Positions 23,830 through 35,885 of a stretch of 64,000 bases of DNA are shown here, one piece after another; within the stretch, counting starts at the first letter, position 1; every line of letters starts with the position of its first letter. Source of the DNA: Amoebidium appalachense (taxonomy: Eukaryota; Ichthyosporea). The DNA lies in the NCBI GenBank assembly GCA_963693365.1, contig CAVNZM010000004.1, positions 496,001-560,000 on the forward strand. The letters are read 5' to 3'. A program made the translations under genes and the position numbers. The notes below the pieces were generated by a model, which saw nothing but the letters and a program-made list of their open reading frames with translations, did not search any database and was not told the DNA's origin.

Positions 23830-24130
23830 AGGGTTTCAAATTTCAAGTGGGGGGCAGCAGAATGGCCCAATTTCAACGGATGGGCAGCAGACTGTGCAAA
23901 TTTCAGCTGGAGGGCATCCCAATCGAGGGACAGCAAAATGCCGTAATGTCAATCGAGGGACCTCAAGGTATCCCAACATCAACTGAGGGGCAGTGAGATA
24001 TCCAAATAACAACTGGGGGGAGGAAAATATCCAAAATATGACCTGAGTGGCCTGCAAAATATCCAAATTCCAACCGAGGGGCACCCAAGTTTTAACCTTG
24101 GCGCATCAATTCTCCAAATTTCAAGCTTGT
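23830..24130. repeat. Decayed 30-bp minisatellite
   Basis: About nine to ten diverged copies of a roughly 30-bp unit with the core CCAAATTTCAACTGAGGGGC. Spacing stays near 30 bp while many positions have changed, so this is an old array, unlike the near-identical arrays at 12337 and 49409. Confidence 0.75.
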
Positions 24131-25049
24131 TATCTGCCGTCGTCTCATTTTGCCATGGTCAGCACCCAGCACCCTGCCACCTTTTGCTCTACATTCCAGC
24201 CACGGCACCGACTGATGTGTGTGCTGGATGGCTGCCGTCTGTTCGAAGCTGCAGTTGAATCACTCAGGCCGGCCGGGGTGTGGCCGGGGGGGGGGTGTAC
24301 GTGCTCGGTGACTGCTGCACCCCACTGAAAATCATGCAGGAGAGAGAAAAGGGGACAAAACACGCAAAAACGAACAAGCAAGCAGGGGGAAAGGAAAGGG
24401 CAGGGGGAAAAAGAACAACAAAAAGGTAGCCGCCTCTACACGAAGTATGATCGATCTACCAACTGAGACTGCCCTATGGACCACAGGGGTGAGACTGTGA
24501 ACGAGTATCTCGGCGAAGGAAATATTATAAGCTTGGCCAATAGATTTTTGCCCGTGTATATGTAAGCGCAGAAGTTGTGTGTTAAGTATTGGTGCATGTA
24601 TGTGAATCGTATAAAACTATAATGTAGCGTGTGAGATGTAGATAAAGGCCAGATTGTGGACTGTGTGATACATAGTCAGTCAATAAAATCAAAAAATAAA
24701 TTAAAAAAAAGTAGGGATTATACTGAATTTTGGATATACTATGATGTTTGGTGCATTATTGATGCTGGCAATGTAGAATGTAGCCTAATGTCTAATGATG
24801 CTTGGTGTGTTAGCCGATGTTGACTGTGGGGTGCACGGAGCTGCACTTCGTTTGTACTTCATGTAGGACATATTAGTCAGTGCTTACAGTGAAATACTTG
24901 TGTAGCACACCATTGAATTTCAGTGAAAAAGCCGAATCAGAGACCGATCCGGAAATGAAAACAAAGTAAAAATTGAATTGATTCAGTCAAAAGCTTGCAG
25001 CAGATGAGTCCATCATAAAAAAATAAAAAAAACTGGCCGAACCCATCCT

Positions 25050-25050
<1 letters not shown>

Positions 25051-25097
<47 letters not shown>

Positions 25098-25102
25098 AAA
25101 AA
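25051..25102. repeat. C(37)A(15) compound homopolymer
   Basis: A pure C-run directly followed by an A-run; the reverse complement of the T-G type. Confidence 0.9.
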
Positions 25103-25260
25103 GCCCCATGTGATTGTGAGGATGGTTACCGGCAATTTGACTCCGAAGATAATTTCCGGACTTTTGCCGTTTTTACCGTTCGTCCTATTCCCCATCTATG
25201 CTGCTGCGCGACGTGAGTTCATGTATGCGAGAGAGATTGTGTGCAGGTGACTCGATGTGG

Positions 25261-25262
<2 letters not shown>

Positions 25263-25320
<58 letters not shown>

Positions 25321-25356
25321 ATGTGTGTGCACGCGTGTTTTCTTTTTTTTTTTTTT

Positions 25357-25387
<31 letters not shown>

Positions 25388-25389
25388 GG
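25263..25389. repeat. (GT)n then T(24)G(23)
   Basis: About 28 GT units (25263-25318), a short link, then 24 T and 23 G, followed by GCACGGC as in the 22807 element. Confidence 0.9.
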
Positions 25390-26401
25390 CACGGCTGCAT
25401 ACATTGGAAGGCCTCCATGGAAAAGCAGATGAATCATATTAATGGCCTTGTGTGGTACGTTGTACAACCTTTCGCTGGGATCATTGCACACGTGGTTTCT
25501 GATATCTCCTGTTTTGTCCCCGGCCCTTGACTCTCTGGCACTCTGGACCGCTAGCCTAGGAGCGGTAGTACCGTACAGGCGTCTTTCAAGATTGGAGCAC
25601 CGACTGTGTACAAGGTGTACACTAGCTAGCTAGGAATATATTGAATATTAACAATGAGCAAAGCTACCCCTCCATTCATTGGTTCTTTAAGGCAGCCTCA
25701 TTTTGCCACAGAGGTGTACATTATGCCTTTTATGCGCATGGCAATATTTTTCTGCGAACAAAGCTTCTAAGGATGTGAATGACATGGATGGGAATGTGGC
25801 CCTCCGGCATATGGAATGTACTGAGCTGGGACATGTGGCATTAAATGCATGGACCAAATTAGTCGGAGATGTGGCAATTCGGTCCTTTCACATTGTGGTC
25901 ATGGCTGGTCATGGCATCTGTACACGGACACACCTGCACCCAGGCTGGGCCATGGGCCCGCGATTGCATTATGGCCACCAATGAAATTTTGGGCAACCCA
26001 GAGTTTGAACTTAAGAAGACGCCAGACAGACAGTTGCGCTGCCTAGGTATTTGTAGTTGGCACCACGGCGTATGAAAACACAGGCAGAATTACAAAAAAG
26101 TCATTTACTGTACAGAAAACTTGTCGGAGCACGTGCGACTCCCATGTGACATGTGACGTAAACAAGCATGTGCAAAAGCGCCAAGAATGTATTTTAAAAA
26201 ACACATATGATAGGTGTTTTAGATGGCACAAAGATTTAACAGATACTTGGTAAAAATATCTCCCCAGACAGGTCATGCAAACATATGCCCGTCTGCTTGG
26301 GTTGATTTCGCAACCTCCAAAAAGTTTTTGAGTCGCCAGCTGAGAGAGCACCACGGCACTTATTTTCTTCTTCCTTCCCTAAGACACACGCTAACTTCAA
26401 C

Positions 26402-27449
26402 ATGGATGACTCAGATCTTGATATGGACATGATGGGCATGGACGAGCCCATGAACCTGTTCTGGGGTGCGTATTTCTCAAATGGACGGTTTAGGCCTTAT
26501 CTTCACGACGTTGATTTGGGATCCTAATCTCTGTAGTTGTGGTAGGCTCTAGTGGGCTTTGGGGAGAGGGGGAGGAATGGACGGGTGGTAAGGAGGGAGG
26601 GACGGATGGCTGAGGGGGAAGGAGGTGGGGTGAGGAGGGGGGCGGCGGGGAGAGGGAAGAGGAGTGAGTTTGCGATGTGTGTGCTGTGAAGGGAGAGGGT
26701 TTCGTCCGTGCAAAACTATGTGTAAGGTGGTCGCTGGGAGGCCAGGGCGGCGGGGCAGGAGGCACCGAGGCCCTATAAAGGTCCTTTGAGTCCAGGTATA
26801 TGACAGCTGCAACTCTGACCCCCTTCTGCGACTATTCCGAACCACTGTTCCATCTCTCAACACCACAACCACACCCAAGGGTTCACTCACACAAGCTCAT
26901 CAGCTCCCTGCACTCGAGTTCCACCAGAACCCACATAAACCTGACCATCACATATGCAAGGCCACACGACAGAAACCACCCTTATACGTGCATTCTGCAG
27001 CTTCTACTCCTCTTTTCCTCCTGGTTTCTCATATTTCTTTCCCCCCAACTGTCCTTTGCTGCTTCGCTTGCACATGCTCACACGGTGATCAGGTCTCAAC
27101 ATCGAGGGCGGCAACAAGTACAGCCAGACCGTGTCCCAGCCGTTCCAGATCTCTACGGTGGGTGTTCTTTTGCTGCAGTGGAAGCAATGTGCGCAGCTAT
27201 GGGTTGCTGCCTCGTTTTGTATTCTTCCTTGTCTCGCTTCATCCTTGAAGCAGAACATTTATGGCACCAGGCTCGCCGTTTCCCTCTCACCCCCCCACTC
27301 ACGCTCCTTTCTGCCAGAAGTGTTTCCATATCCTCGTCTTTCCCCAACACCTTTTTCCCTGATAGCTGGCAGCTGGCCATGTCTCTGGTGAAGCAGTTCA
27401 CCGTTTCTCTCTTTGCAGCCCACACACACACACAATCTCTCTCTCCCCC

Positions 27450-27537
<88 letters not shown>

Positions 27538-27748
27538 CTCTCTCTCTCTCTCATTCTTTTCCCTCCCTCCCCCCTCTCCCTCCCCCCTCCCTCCCTCCTC
27601 CTCCCTCCTTTTGTCACTCTCTTTCTCCCTCTGCCTCCCCTCCTCTGCCTCCCTCCCTCCCTTTCTCCCTCTTTAGTCTCTCTACTCTCGCCCTCACTTT
27701 GGGCCGTCTCGCTTTTCTCTCTTTCTTCCCCTCCCCCCCCTCCCCCGG

Positions 27749-27782
<34 letters not shown>

Positions 27783-28897
27783 ACTCCCTCTCCCTCTCCC
27801 TCTCCATCTCTCTCTCTCTCTTCGTCCCACCCACCCTCTCACTATCACGCACACTATCTTTCACACATACTCTCCGTACCTTCTCTATCTCTCTGCCCTT
27901 TCTCTCTCTCTCTTTCTCTCTCTATAGCCTTCCATCTCCCTTCCTCTCTCTCTCCCCGCTCCCCCCCCCCCCCCCCCCCCGGGGCCTTTTCCTCAGGGGC
28001 CTAATCCTGTTTGCTGTATCAACTTCCACGCTCTCCGTTTGTCCATCGTGCCCACAACTACCACATGCAAGAGCAAACATCAACTCCCCCCCCCCCTCCC
28101 CCCACCCCACATCATCTCCGTGCCTTACATGAGTATGTGCATCCCCTTCCCCCACCTCCCCCATCTCCACCTCTTTCTAACGGCTCACAATCACCATCCC
28201 CTTTAGCTCACACAGCCCCCGTTTCCTCCTTACTGTTAACTGACTGTGTGCACAGGCTGCGCTTAGCCCCGATGCCAAGGCCGGCAACCACTATGTGTAT
28301 ATGACCGTGGAGGACAATGACTTCCTTCTGTGCACGCTCAATAAGGACAAGGTGCGTGCACGTGCACACACACAGCCAGGGGGAGGGTAGAGGGGGGGGG
28401 GGGGAGAGAGAGAGAGAGAAGGAGATGAAGTGCAGCCTTTTTTTTATCGGCTTTTGCGTAGATACTTGCAATTGGGACACTGCTACAGAGATAGTCACGG
28501 TGATGGATGGGCGGGGGGGAGGGGGGGAAGCACACGCGTACACACAAGCTCAGAGACCCAAACATTCACATACCGTCAGACTTCCTGCCTGTCTGCAGCC
28601 ATGCAGCCATCTGTGCGCCTTTACTAAGACTTGGTCCTATTGGAAATGCAAATCAACTCCCGCTTCCCCCCCCCTCGCCGTCCCTCTTCCGACCCCTTCC
28701 CCCCCCCCCCCAAACACACACATAATCACACACACAAACACACACCACATGCCGGGTACAGATGTCTGTTTTTGGTTGTGCTAGGAGGGCATGTTGCTGT
28801 GTGCTGACTTTTTTGTGCAGTGGCCACAGCAGAGTGTCAACGTGCAGGTCGGCCTGGGAGAGACTATTAAGTTCCACGTCAAGCCAAAGGAGTACGT

Positions 28898-28949
<52 letters not shown>

Positions 28950-29345
28950 AGATGCACGTGGACACACAAAAGTACACATAAAAACTCCCCCCTCCACTCC
29001 CCCTCCCCCCCCCCCCCCCCCTTACCTTGGACACACACATATTTGCTCATTCACTCAATTTGTTTCACAAACAAAGAACGTCAACTACTTTGGTTCTGTT
29101 CCCTCGTCATGCCTGTGTTTCTTGATGCACATGTGGAAGAGGAATTTCTGACCTGTCTGAGTCTGCCTCCTGGAATGGTGTCTTCCCAATGGGGCACAGG
29201 GTGTGTTCAGACCTGTAATGTGCGTGCCCTTAACGGCAGCCCCTCAACCGTTTTTATTTCCTCCCCGTTTTCGAGTTGCAGGGGCTCTTGCGAAACTATG
29301 TTTGGCTGATACCCTTTCCCGCATCCTTCCTTGCACATCATGCAC

Positions 29346-29407
<62 letters not shown>

Positions 29408-29864
29408 GCTGGTGGGCCTGTTTCTCTCACCGGTTACTTCCTTGGTGAACCGGGGGATGAAGATATGAGCGATATGGACGATGAGGAAGATGAAGACGAT
29501 GAGATGGTGCGAATTTCTTCCCTATTGTGAATTTATGTTTTGATGCAATTCTTTTCTTTTGTGAATTTATGTTTTGGTGTGATTTTTCCGTCTTTGGCAA
29601 ATCTGTGTTTTGATGTGTTGTCTGCTTCTTCGGTGATGACGTTTCTTTACGTTTCACGAATCGGGTTTTGGGGGGTGCGCTAGGTTCGGTGGGAGTGGTT
29701 TCCAGGGCGTGAAGGGGTCTGGAGGTCTGGGTAGATGTGTAGGTTGTTATTGCAGCTGTCCGTGTTTGTCGTCTGAGGTGGTTGGCTGGAGTTGGGAGGT
29801 GCTAGAGTGCCTGTGTGTGGGTGTGTTATGGGCTTTTTTCTTTTTTTTGTGGGTGTGTGTGTGT

Positions 29865-29924
<60 letters not shown>

Positions 29925-30249
29925 CTGTGTGCTGATGGTAAGGAATAGAGAGTTTTGGTCTTTCGATATCCAGGGCTGTGTTGGTCGGGCAGTGCACGAC
30001 AACCAGAAGGATTTACTCGTGCCTCTATTTTCGATCTTCCTCTTTGTACCTGTACTTCAGTTCGCACCATTGTGTGGCGGCGGACACACAGACACGCACA
30101 CACGCGCGCACGCGCACAGAGAGAGAGAGGGGGGGGGGGGGAGAGAGAGAGAGAGAAACGTGCACAGGCACACAGGCACACACCTACGCTTACCCTCCCT
30201 CCCTTCCTTCCCCCCCCCCTCCCCCCCCCCCCCCCCCCCCCCACAAACA

Positions 30250-30285
<36 letters not shown>

Positions 30286-31412
30286 TGATCATGGGTCCTG
30301 ACGGAGACTCAGAGGATGAAGAGGATGAGGAGGAGGTCTCAGGGCTGAAGAATGGCAAGCCAAGAGTCAGAGAGCTGGCGTCAGATGAGGAGCCATCGGA
30401 TGACGAGACAGACTCGAAGAAGAGACCGGCACAACAGCAGCAGAAGGTGGGTCACACACGTACTCATGCATATGGGCACACACATACACACATACACATG
30501 TGCACACGAATGCATATGGGCACACATGCACACATGCACATGGGCACATGGGCATACACGTACACAGATGCACATGTTCACAGACATACACATGCACACA
30601 CACACACACACACACAACACCCGGAATAGAATATCTTACCACCTTTTCCTTTCCCGCCTGTCCAGCCCACCTATCCATAGGATACGTTGTGCTGTGTTTG
30701 CTTGCTCTTGGACAACTCAGACTATGCCTGGATGTTCCCCCCTAAAAAAAAAAAAAAAAAAAAAAAAATGAAAAAAGAAAGAAAAAAAAAAAAACATGCA
30801 GCTGCCTATTGTTAACGCACAGTCACAGCACACAGACACATCATAGCACCTCTCTGCCTTTTCCGTGAGATGTTGTTTTGGGTTTCCATTGCATGTGTGT
30901 GTGTGTTGGCCTCCTTGAAAGGGTTGAGAATGTGTGAACCTAGTTGTTGTACAACTAGGTCACCTGGGTAGTTATTCACACACTGCCACCACGGCATTGC
31001 CTGACTTTGGCCTTCTCTCTCTTCCTCAGCACAGCCCCACCCACCCATGCATTTACACATCCAACCACCCACATAATCCCCTTCATCTACCCACGTTCAC
31101 ACCTCTCTGCCCACCCACCCTAACACCCCTCTATCCCCCCCCCCCCCCCTCTTTCCCCCAATACCCACCCACGCACCCCCGTACCTCCCTACCCATCCCC
31201 AGCCGGCAGCCAAGAAGCTCAAGGCCGAGCCTGCAGCTGTCGTGGCCAAACCCGAAGGCAGCAAATCCCCCAAGGAGACAGCAAAGCCCCAGCAAAAGGA
31301 AACCCCCAAACAGAAAGAAACACCTAAGCCGAAGGAAACCCCAAAGACCGACAACAAGAAGGAGCAGAAGTCGGAGAAGAAGCAGGAGCCCAAGCCGAAG
31401 CAGCAGGTGTGT

Positions 31413-31452
<40 letters not shown>

Positions 31453-31568
31453 GGTGGGTGGGTGGATGAAAGGGCTTGGCAGGGTGTGGGTGTGTGTGGC
31501 TGTGGTCGTGGATGTGTGTTTCGTGTGCTTCTCTCTCTCTTCCCCTCCCTCCCTCCCTCCCTCCCTCC

Positions 31569-31600
<32 letters not shown>

Positions 31601-31605
31601 CCCCC

Positions 31606-31652
<47 letters not shown>

Positions 31653-34558
31653 TCTCTCTCTCTTTCCCCCTCCCTCCCCCTCTCCCTCCCTTCCTATCTT
31701 TTCTTTTCTTTTTTCTCTCTTTTTTTTTTTTTTTTTTTTTTTTGGGAGGGGGGAGGGGGGGGAACTCCGGATGCCTCAGAAATCTCCTTGTGGTCCAATG
31801 TCTGCATGGTTGTGTCGCTGTGGATATGCAGACATGTGCTCATACTGACCCAGGGTCCATCAGAAACTCAATGGGGGTGTTGTGATCGAGGATGTCGTGG
31901 TCGGCACAGGGCCCAAGGCAAAGCGTGGCCAGGCGGTGAGTGCACTGTGAACCATGCATAGATGCTTCCCTGCTTCAGGGTCCCTTTGCGAGCACTTGAT
32001 AACCCCCCTCCCCCCCCAACCCCCCCCCTCCCACACACACACACACAGCTGGAAAGATCTGAAAAAAGAGAATGGGAGGGTTTTTCGGGGGGGGGGGGGG
32101 GGGGGGGTATTATGGTTGTGCCCTTAACGGACTCAGGGGTGGCATGTCCCAAACGGTACATGCCACATTAAAACTAAGGAATTCGCGCGCGTGGTGACCA
32201 TGTCAAAGGCTCGACATAAATTGCATGCGTCAGGCGTATCCTTTTAAGAAAAACGATTATTGCACTGTTTGGCATTGATGTTGTGCGTGTACGTTTCAAA
32301 GTTTGGGTTTTCTAGCAATCGCTTGTCTTCTTTTTGAGTTTAGGGTTATGTCCAGGAGTGTGTTTTTTACAGCACATATTTGCGAAATTCTTAGATAAAA
32401 GCGTGGGGTCGATGCTGGTGCCTGTGCGTGGGCCGGAGACCAGTCCGGTGGATATCAGAGCGTAGTCTACGACTGCCGCAGCTTTTTAGATGCACGTTTG
32501 AGATGACGATTACATATACAGATTACAGAAGGAGTCTCTCAAATATTATTGGCTGTATCCTCGATTTGATACGACGAGCACATGTATATAGAATTCTGAG
32601 ACATGTAATAATACGCTCTCGAGGTGGCTTTCATGCAGCAGGAATAAACCCCTAAAAACTAAAAACCGGTATAACTTTTGTTTTGCTGTTTACTACTTGA
32701 CTCGGCAGACCACAACAAAAAACACAAGTCTACAACCATCGCCGATCCAAATTTTTTCCGATGCGTCATCCTTGATGCCAACCAGCTGCATTTTTGCACA
32801 TTGTACTCTTCTTATGGCTAAGACAAAGCTATATCATACTGTAAAACGTAATATATAATATATTAAAATGTTTTTTATTGGTTCTTTTAATTTTTTAATA
32901 GCTTTTTAGTTATTGACATATTGCAGGTACATAACGACAGCTGATATGTTTGAACGTGTATCACACGTGCTGCGGGGCTGGTGCTCTGCAAACTTAGAGT
33001 TGGTGATTGGCTCGATGTCTGCAGGACCAATTGCCCGCGGTTCGAGCTAACAGACACGACCCAGAGACTTTGGAACTAGTGCATTCATGGGCACGATTTC
33101 ACAGTAAATAGGTCAAGAAATGTTTTATTTATTACAAATTATAAGCTAACAGCAGTAGATAGGTCATAAAAAGTTTTGTTGGTTTTCCGTGATATATGAC
33201 CGCTGACTCCTACCATCTCTGCTCGACTCGGGCCGCGAAAGAGGCCTGTGATATGCCACTTAGCAGTGCACCTGGCCTGTATGAACTTCCTCACTATGAT
33301 TGGGCTATGCTTTCTCAATAGAACTGGGCAGTATATGTCCAGTGAATTTTATGCTGATAAATGCATGAGAAACGCAGAATATTTGTGTAAAGAACAGTTT
33401 TATGGATATTTTTAATGTTATACTACTCTTTGTTCATCGGGCTACAAGAGTCGAAGTCGTTTTTCATGAGTCATATTCGGAGCCTTGACTCGATCCTTGG
33501 CTTATTGGAATAAAGTCATGTATAGCTCTGCCGGATGTTGGCTGCACTCGGTCAGGTTGGACGCTATTGGCTTCTTGAGATCTCCCTTCCCGGCTGCAAA
33601 TGAAGACCCCATTTCCATTTGTATGTAACTGAAAAAATGTAAAATAAAGCTTCTACAGAACTGAAGTTTACATTAATTTTTTATTTTGTATTTCTATGAC
33701 TGCACACAATTCTTTACACTTTATGGTTTCAGTGTAGCTGGAATCCATAAACTATATTTTCGCAAACGTTAGGTAACACACAATTCATTTCGCTGAATTT
33801 CCTAAGGGGTGTTGTGGGATTCAGTGCCCCCGGCTCCGCCCGGCCCGGGAATGTGCGCATGCAACTGGTGACGGCGTCTACAATTACCCTTTGCTCCTTT
33901 AGTGCAAAGAAATGCATAATTTGTAGAAAGATGTATGCATTTATTTTAGTTTTATTTCTTTTACCCAACCATTTGTACACATTCAAGGCTCACTCTATTG
34001 TGATCTAATAATGCGACGCCGGAGGCGCGGCCCGCGAGCGCGCCCCATCCATGTTGCTCAACTTTGATACCGGTTGTAATATCCGAATACCCGGGTTCAT
34101 ATACACCGGAGGCTGGAATTACAGACTTTCCGTATATCGCGGGGATTCTATTTCTAGGAACCCGGGGTATGGAGAGCCACTCATCTCGAAACCGGCAATC
34201 GATGTCACATAATGCCATTTATTTCAAAGAAGTCATCGCAGAGGGCACATGCGAGGGCGATAATATGTCTCTAAATATAGTTTAGTGACGCTAACAAAGA
34301 AAATATTTACATGTTTGTTCATTTCTTTTTCCAATATTATACTTCAACCTGCACCCTGCATGGCAAATCTGCCCAGTATAGGGAGAAATTCCAAATTCAA
34401 CTTCCCCGGAGTCCGTTAAGCAAGTATGTTGATAGACACCAGCGCGCCTCGCTAGCACTTAGCTCCACCATGCTCTGCCACAGCGAACCACCCAATCCTG
34501 CATCCACTCCCCTCCCCCCCCTCTCTCTCTCTCTCCCCCCCCCCCCCCCCCCCCCCCC

Positions 34559-34619
<61 letters not shown>

Positions 34620-35095
34620 GCGCGCGCGCTTCTTCTCCCTCGTTGCTCATGCTGGCGGTGGGCACAGGTTGGTGTGGAGTATGTTGGGCGGCTGGCCAGC
34701 AACCAGAAGATCTTTGACCAGAACGTCGGCAAGAAGCCCTTTCGCTTCAAGCTGGGCTACGGCGAGGTCATCAAGGGCTGGGACGTCGGTGTCGAGGGTA
34801 CGTGCTCTTATTTATTTAACTCGAGTACAAATACTTGTTCAACGTGGTGTCTATGAGAGGTCCAGATCGCGGGGCGGGGCGGGGGGGGAGGGGAGGGGGG
34901 GGGGAGTTGATCGGTCATTCGTATGAGAAACCCCAGAAAACGTCTTGCAAAGGAAGCCCCTACGGAGGAACCTCTCTGTCTTTTCTCTTCTTTTTGTGAA
35001 TGGGGGGGCACGTGTAGGTAAGCACTGCTGCTGTATTCCGTCCAGTGATTTTTCCTCTTGCTTGGTTGTGATTGATGTGTACATATGATTCCACA

Positions 35096-35128
<33 letters not shown>

Positions 35129-35214
35129 CCTATTCACATGGTACTTGGGCCCACAGGCATGCAGGTTGGCGGCAAGCGTATCATCCGCATCCCAGCAGCC
35201 ATGGCGTAAGATAT

Positions 35215-35246
<32 letters not shown>

Positions 35247-35470
35247 TCCTCCTCCTGCTCCTCTTAGTTCCCACGGCTACCCATCCACATTTCAGTTTGC
35301 TGTGGCTGTGCTCACACAGGCACGGCATGGAGCATTATGCATCCCCTAGAGCAAGACACGTGACCGAAGGATGCAAAAAGGGCTCTTGTGTTTATCTGCT
35401 TGCATGCTGTTCCTGATATTAGCTAGCTTCTACTACGTGAATTCGCGGTTGTCAGTGGCAAGGCAGATGA

Positions 35471-35512
<42 letters not shown>

Positions 35513-35885
35513 CCTCCCCTGCCGCCGCCGCCATGACTCTTTTCCGACTACCCCTGCCTACCACCTCTGTGCTCCCATTTTCATTTTGCAAAAGCTTGTG
35601 TTGCTCTTTCTAACAATATTCTCGTCTTCTCCCTCTTCGTTCGTTAGCAAAGGAAATCAGAAACACGCACACACTCATACGCACACACACTCGTACACGC
35701 ACACACACACACACACACACACATTGGAAGACAGAGCTATGTGCACACACACAATTCACACACACACACACACACACACATACACATACACATACACACA
35801 CAGGTACGGTGCTCGCGGTGCCCCACCTGCCATCCCCCCCAACGCTGCGCTCGTGTTTGAGGTGTCGATGCTAACCGTCAAGTAA
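26402..35885 (+). CDS. Nuclear FKBP (NPL + FKBP domains), FKBP39/46/Fpr3-like, 11 exons
   Basis: Exons 26402..26465, 27093..27157, 28256..28351, 28821..28891, 29407..29506, 30285..30446, 31203..31406, 31864..31935, 34668..34797, 35157..35205, 35804..35885; phases join to 364 aa. Residues about 18-108 are a nucleoplasmin-like fold ([20 protein letters not shown] at the start, [10 protein letters not shown] near the end). Residues about 112-165 are acidic Asp/Glu blocks. Residues about 175-254 are Lys-rich with KPKET-type repeats and probable nuclear localisation signals (AAKKLK). Residues 255-364 are a complete FKBP domain with FDQN, VIKGW, AYGARG and [11 protein letters not shown], so the rotamase and FK506-pocket residues appear kept. 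Family role: peptidyl-prolyl isomerase acting on histones in nucleus and nucleolus, with the NPL part as a histone-chaperone pentamer. Confidence 0.95.
29347..29405. repeat. (CA)n directly before FKBP exon 5
   Basis: About 29 CA units run up to the acceptor AG at 29405-29406, taking the place of the usual polypyrimidine tract. The same arrangement precedes exon 6 (to 30284) and exon 11 (to 35803). Confidence 0.9.
29867..29924. repeat. G-runs in FKBP intron 5
   Basis: Nearly 60 bases of G with one A, preceded by GTGTGTGTGTG. Strong G-quadruplex potential on the transcribed RNA. Confidence 0.85.
31936..34667 (+). other. Large FKBP intron 8 with a repeat-free AT-rich island
   Basis: The intron splits the FKBP domain between RGQA and VGVEY. 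It starts with C- and G-rich tracts (to 32110). From about 32160 to 34470 it is ordinary AT-rich sequence without microsatellites, with a GC-richer patch at about 33810-33870 and 34010-34215. It then returns to C-run, (CA)n and (CG)n at 34540-34630 before exon 9. I find no protein domain in the island; a decayed mobile element is possible but unproven. Confidence 0.6.
34540..34630. repeat. C-run, (CA)n and (CG)n series before FKBP exon 9
   Basis: About 20 C, then about 22 CA units, then about 12 CG units, ending 38 bases before exon 9. The pure alternating CA/CG segment is a strong Z-DNA candidate. Confidence 0.9.

Noticed and set aside
24430-24480. tRNA-like text on the minus strand (CTCAGTTGGTAGATC)
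   Set aside because: It resembles a tRNA D-arm and A box, but the stem does not pair well, there is no B box (GGTTCGA) downstream and no acceptor stem.
27153-27854. Frames over FKBP intron 2 (Arg/Glu-rich and Ser/Leu-rich)
   Set aside because: They translate (CT)n and (CA)n tracts between FKBP exons 2 and 3.
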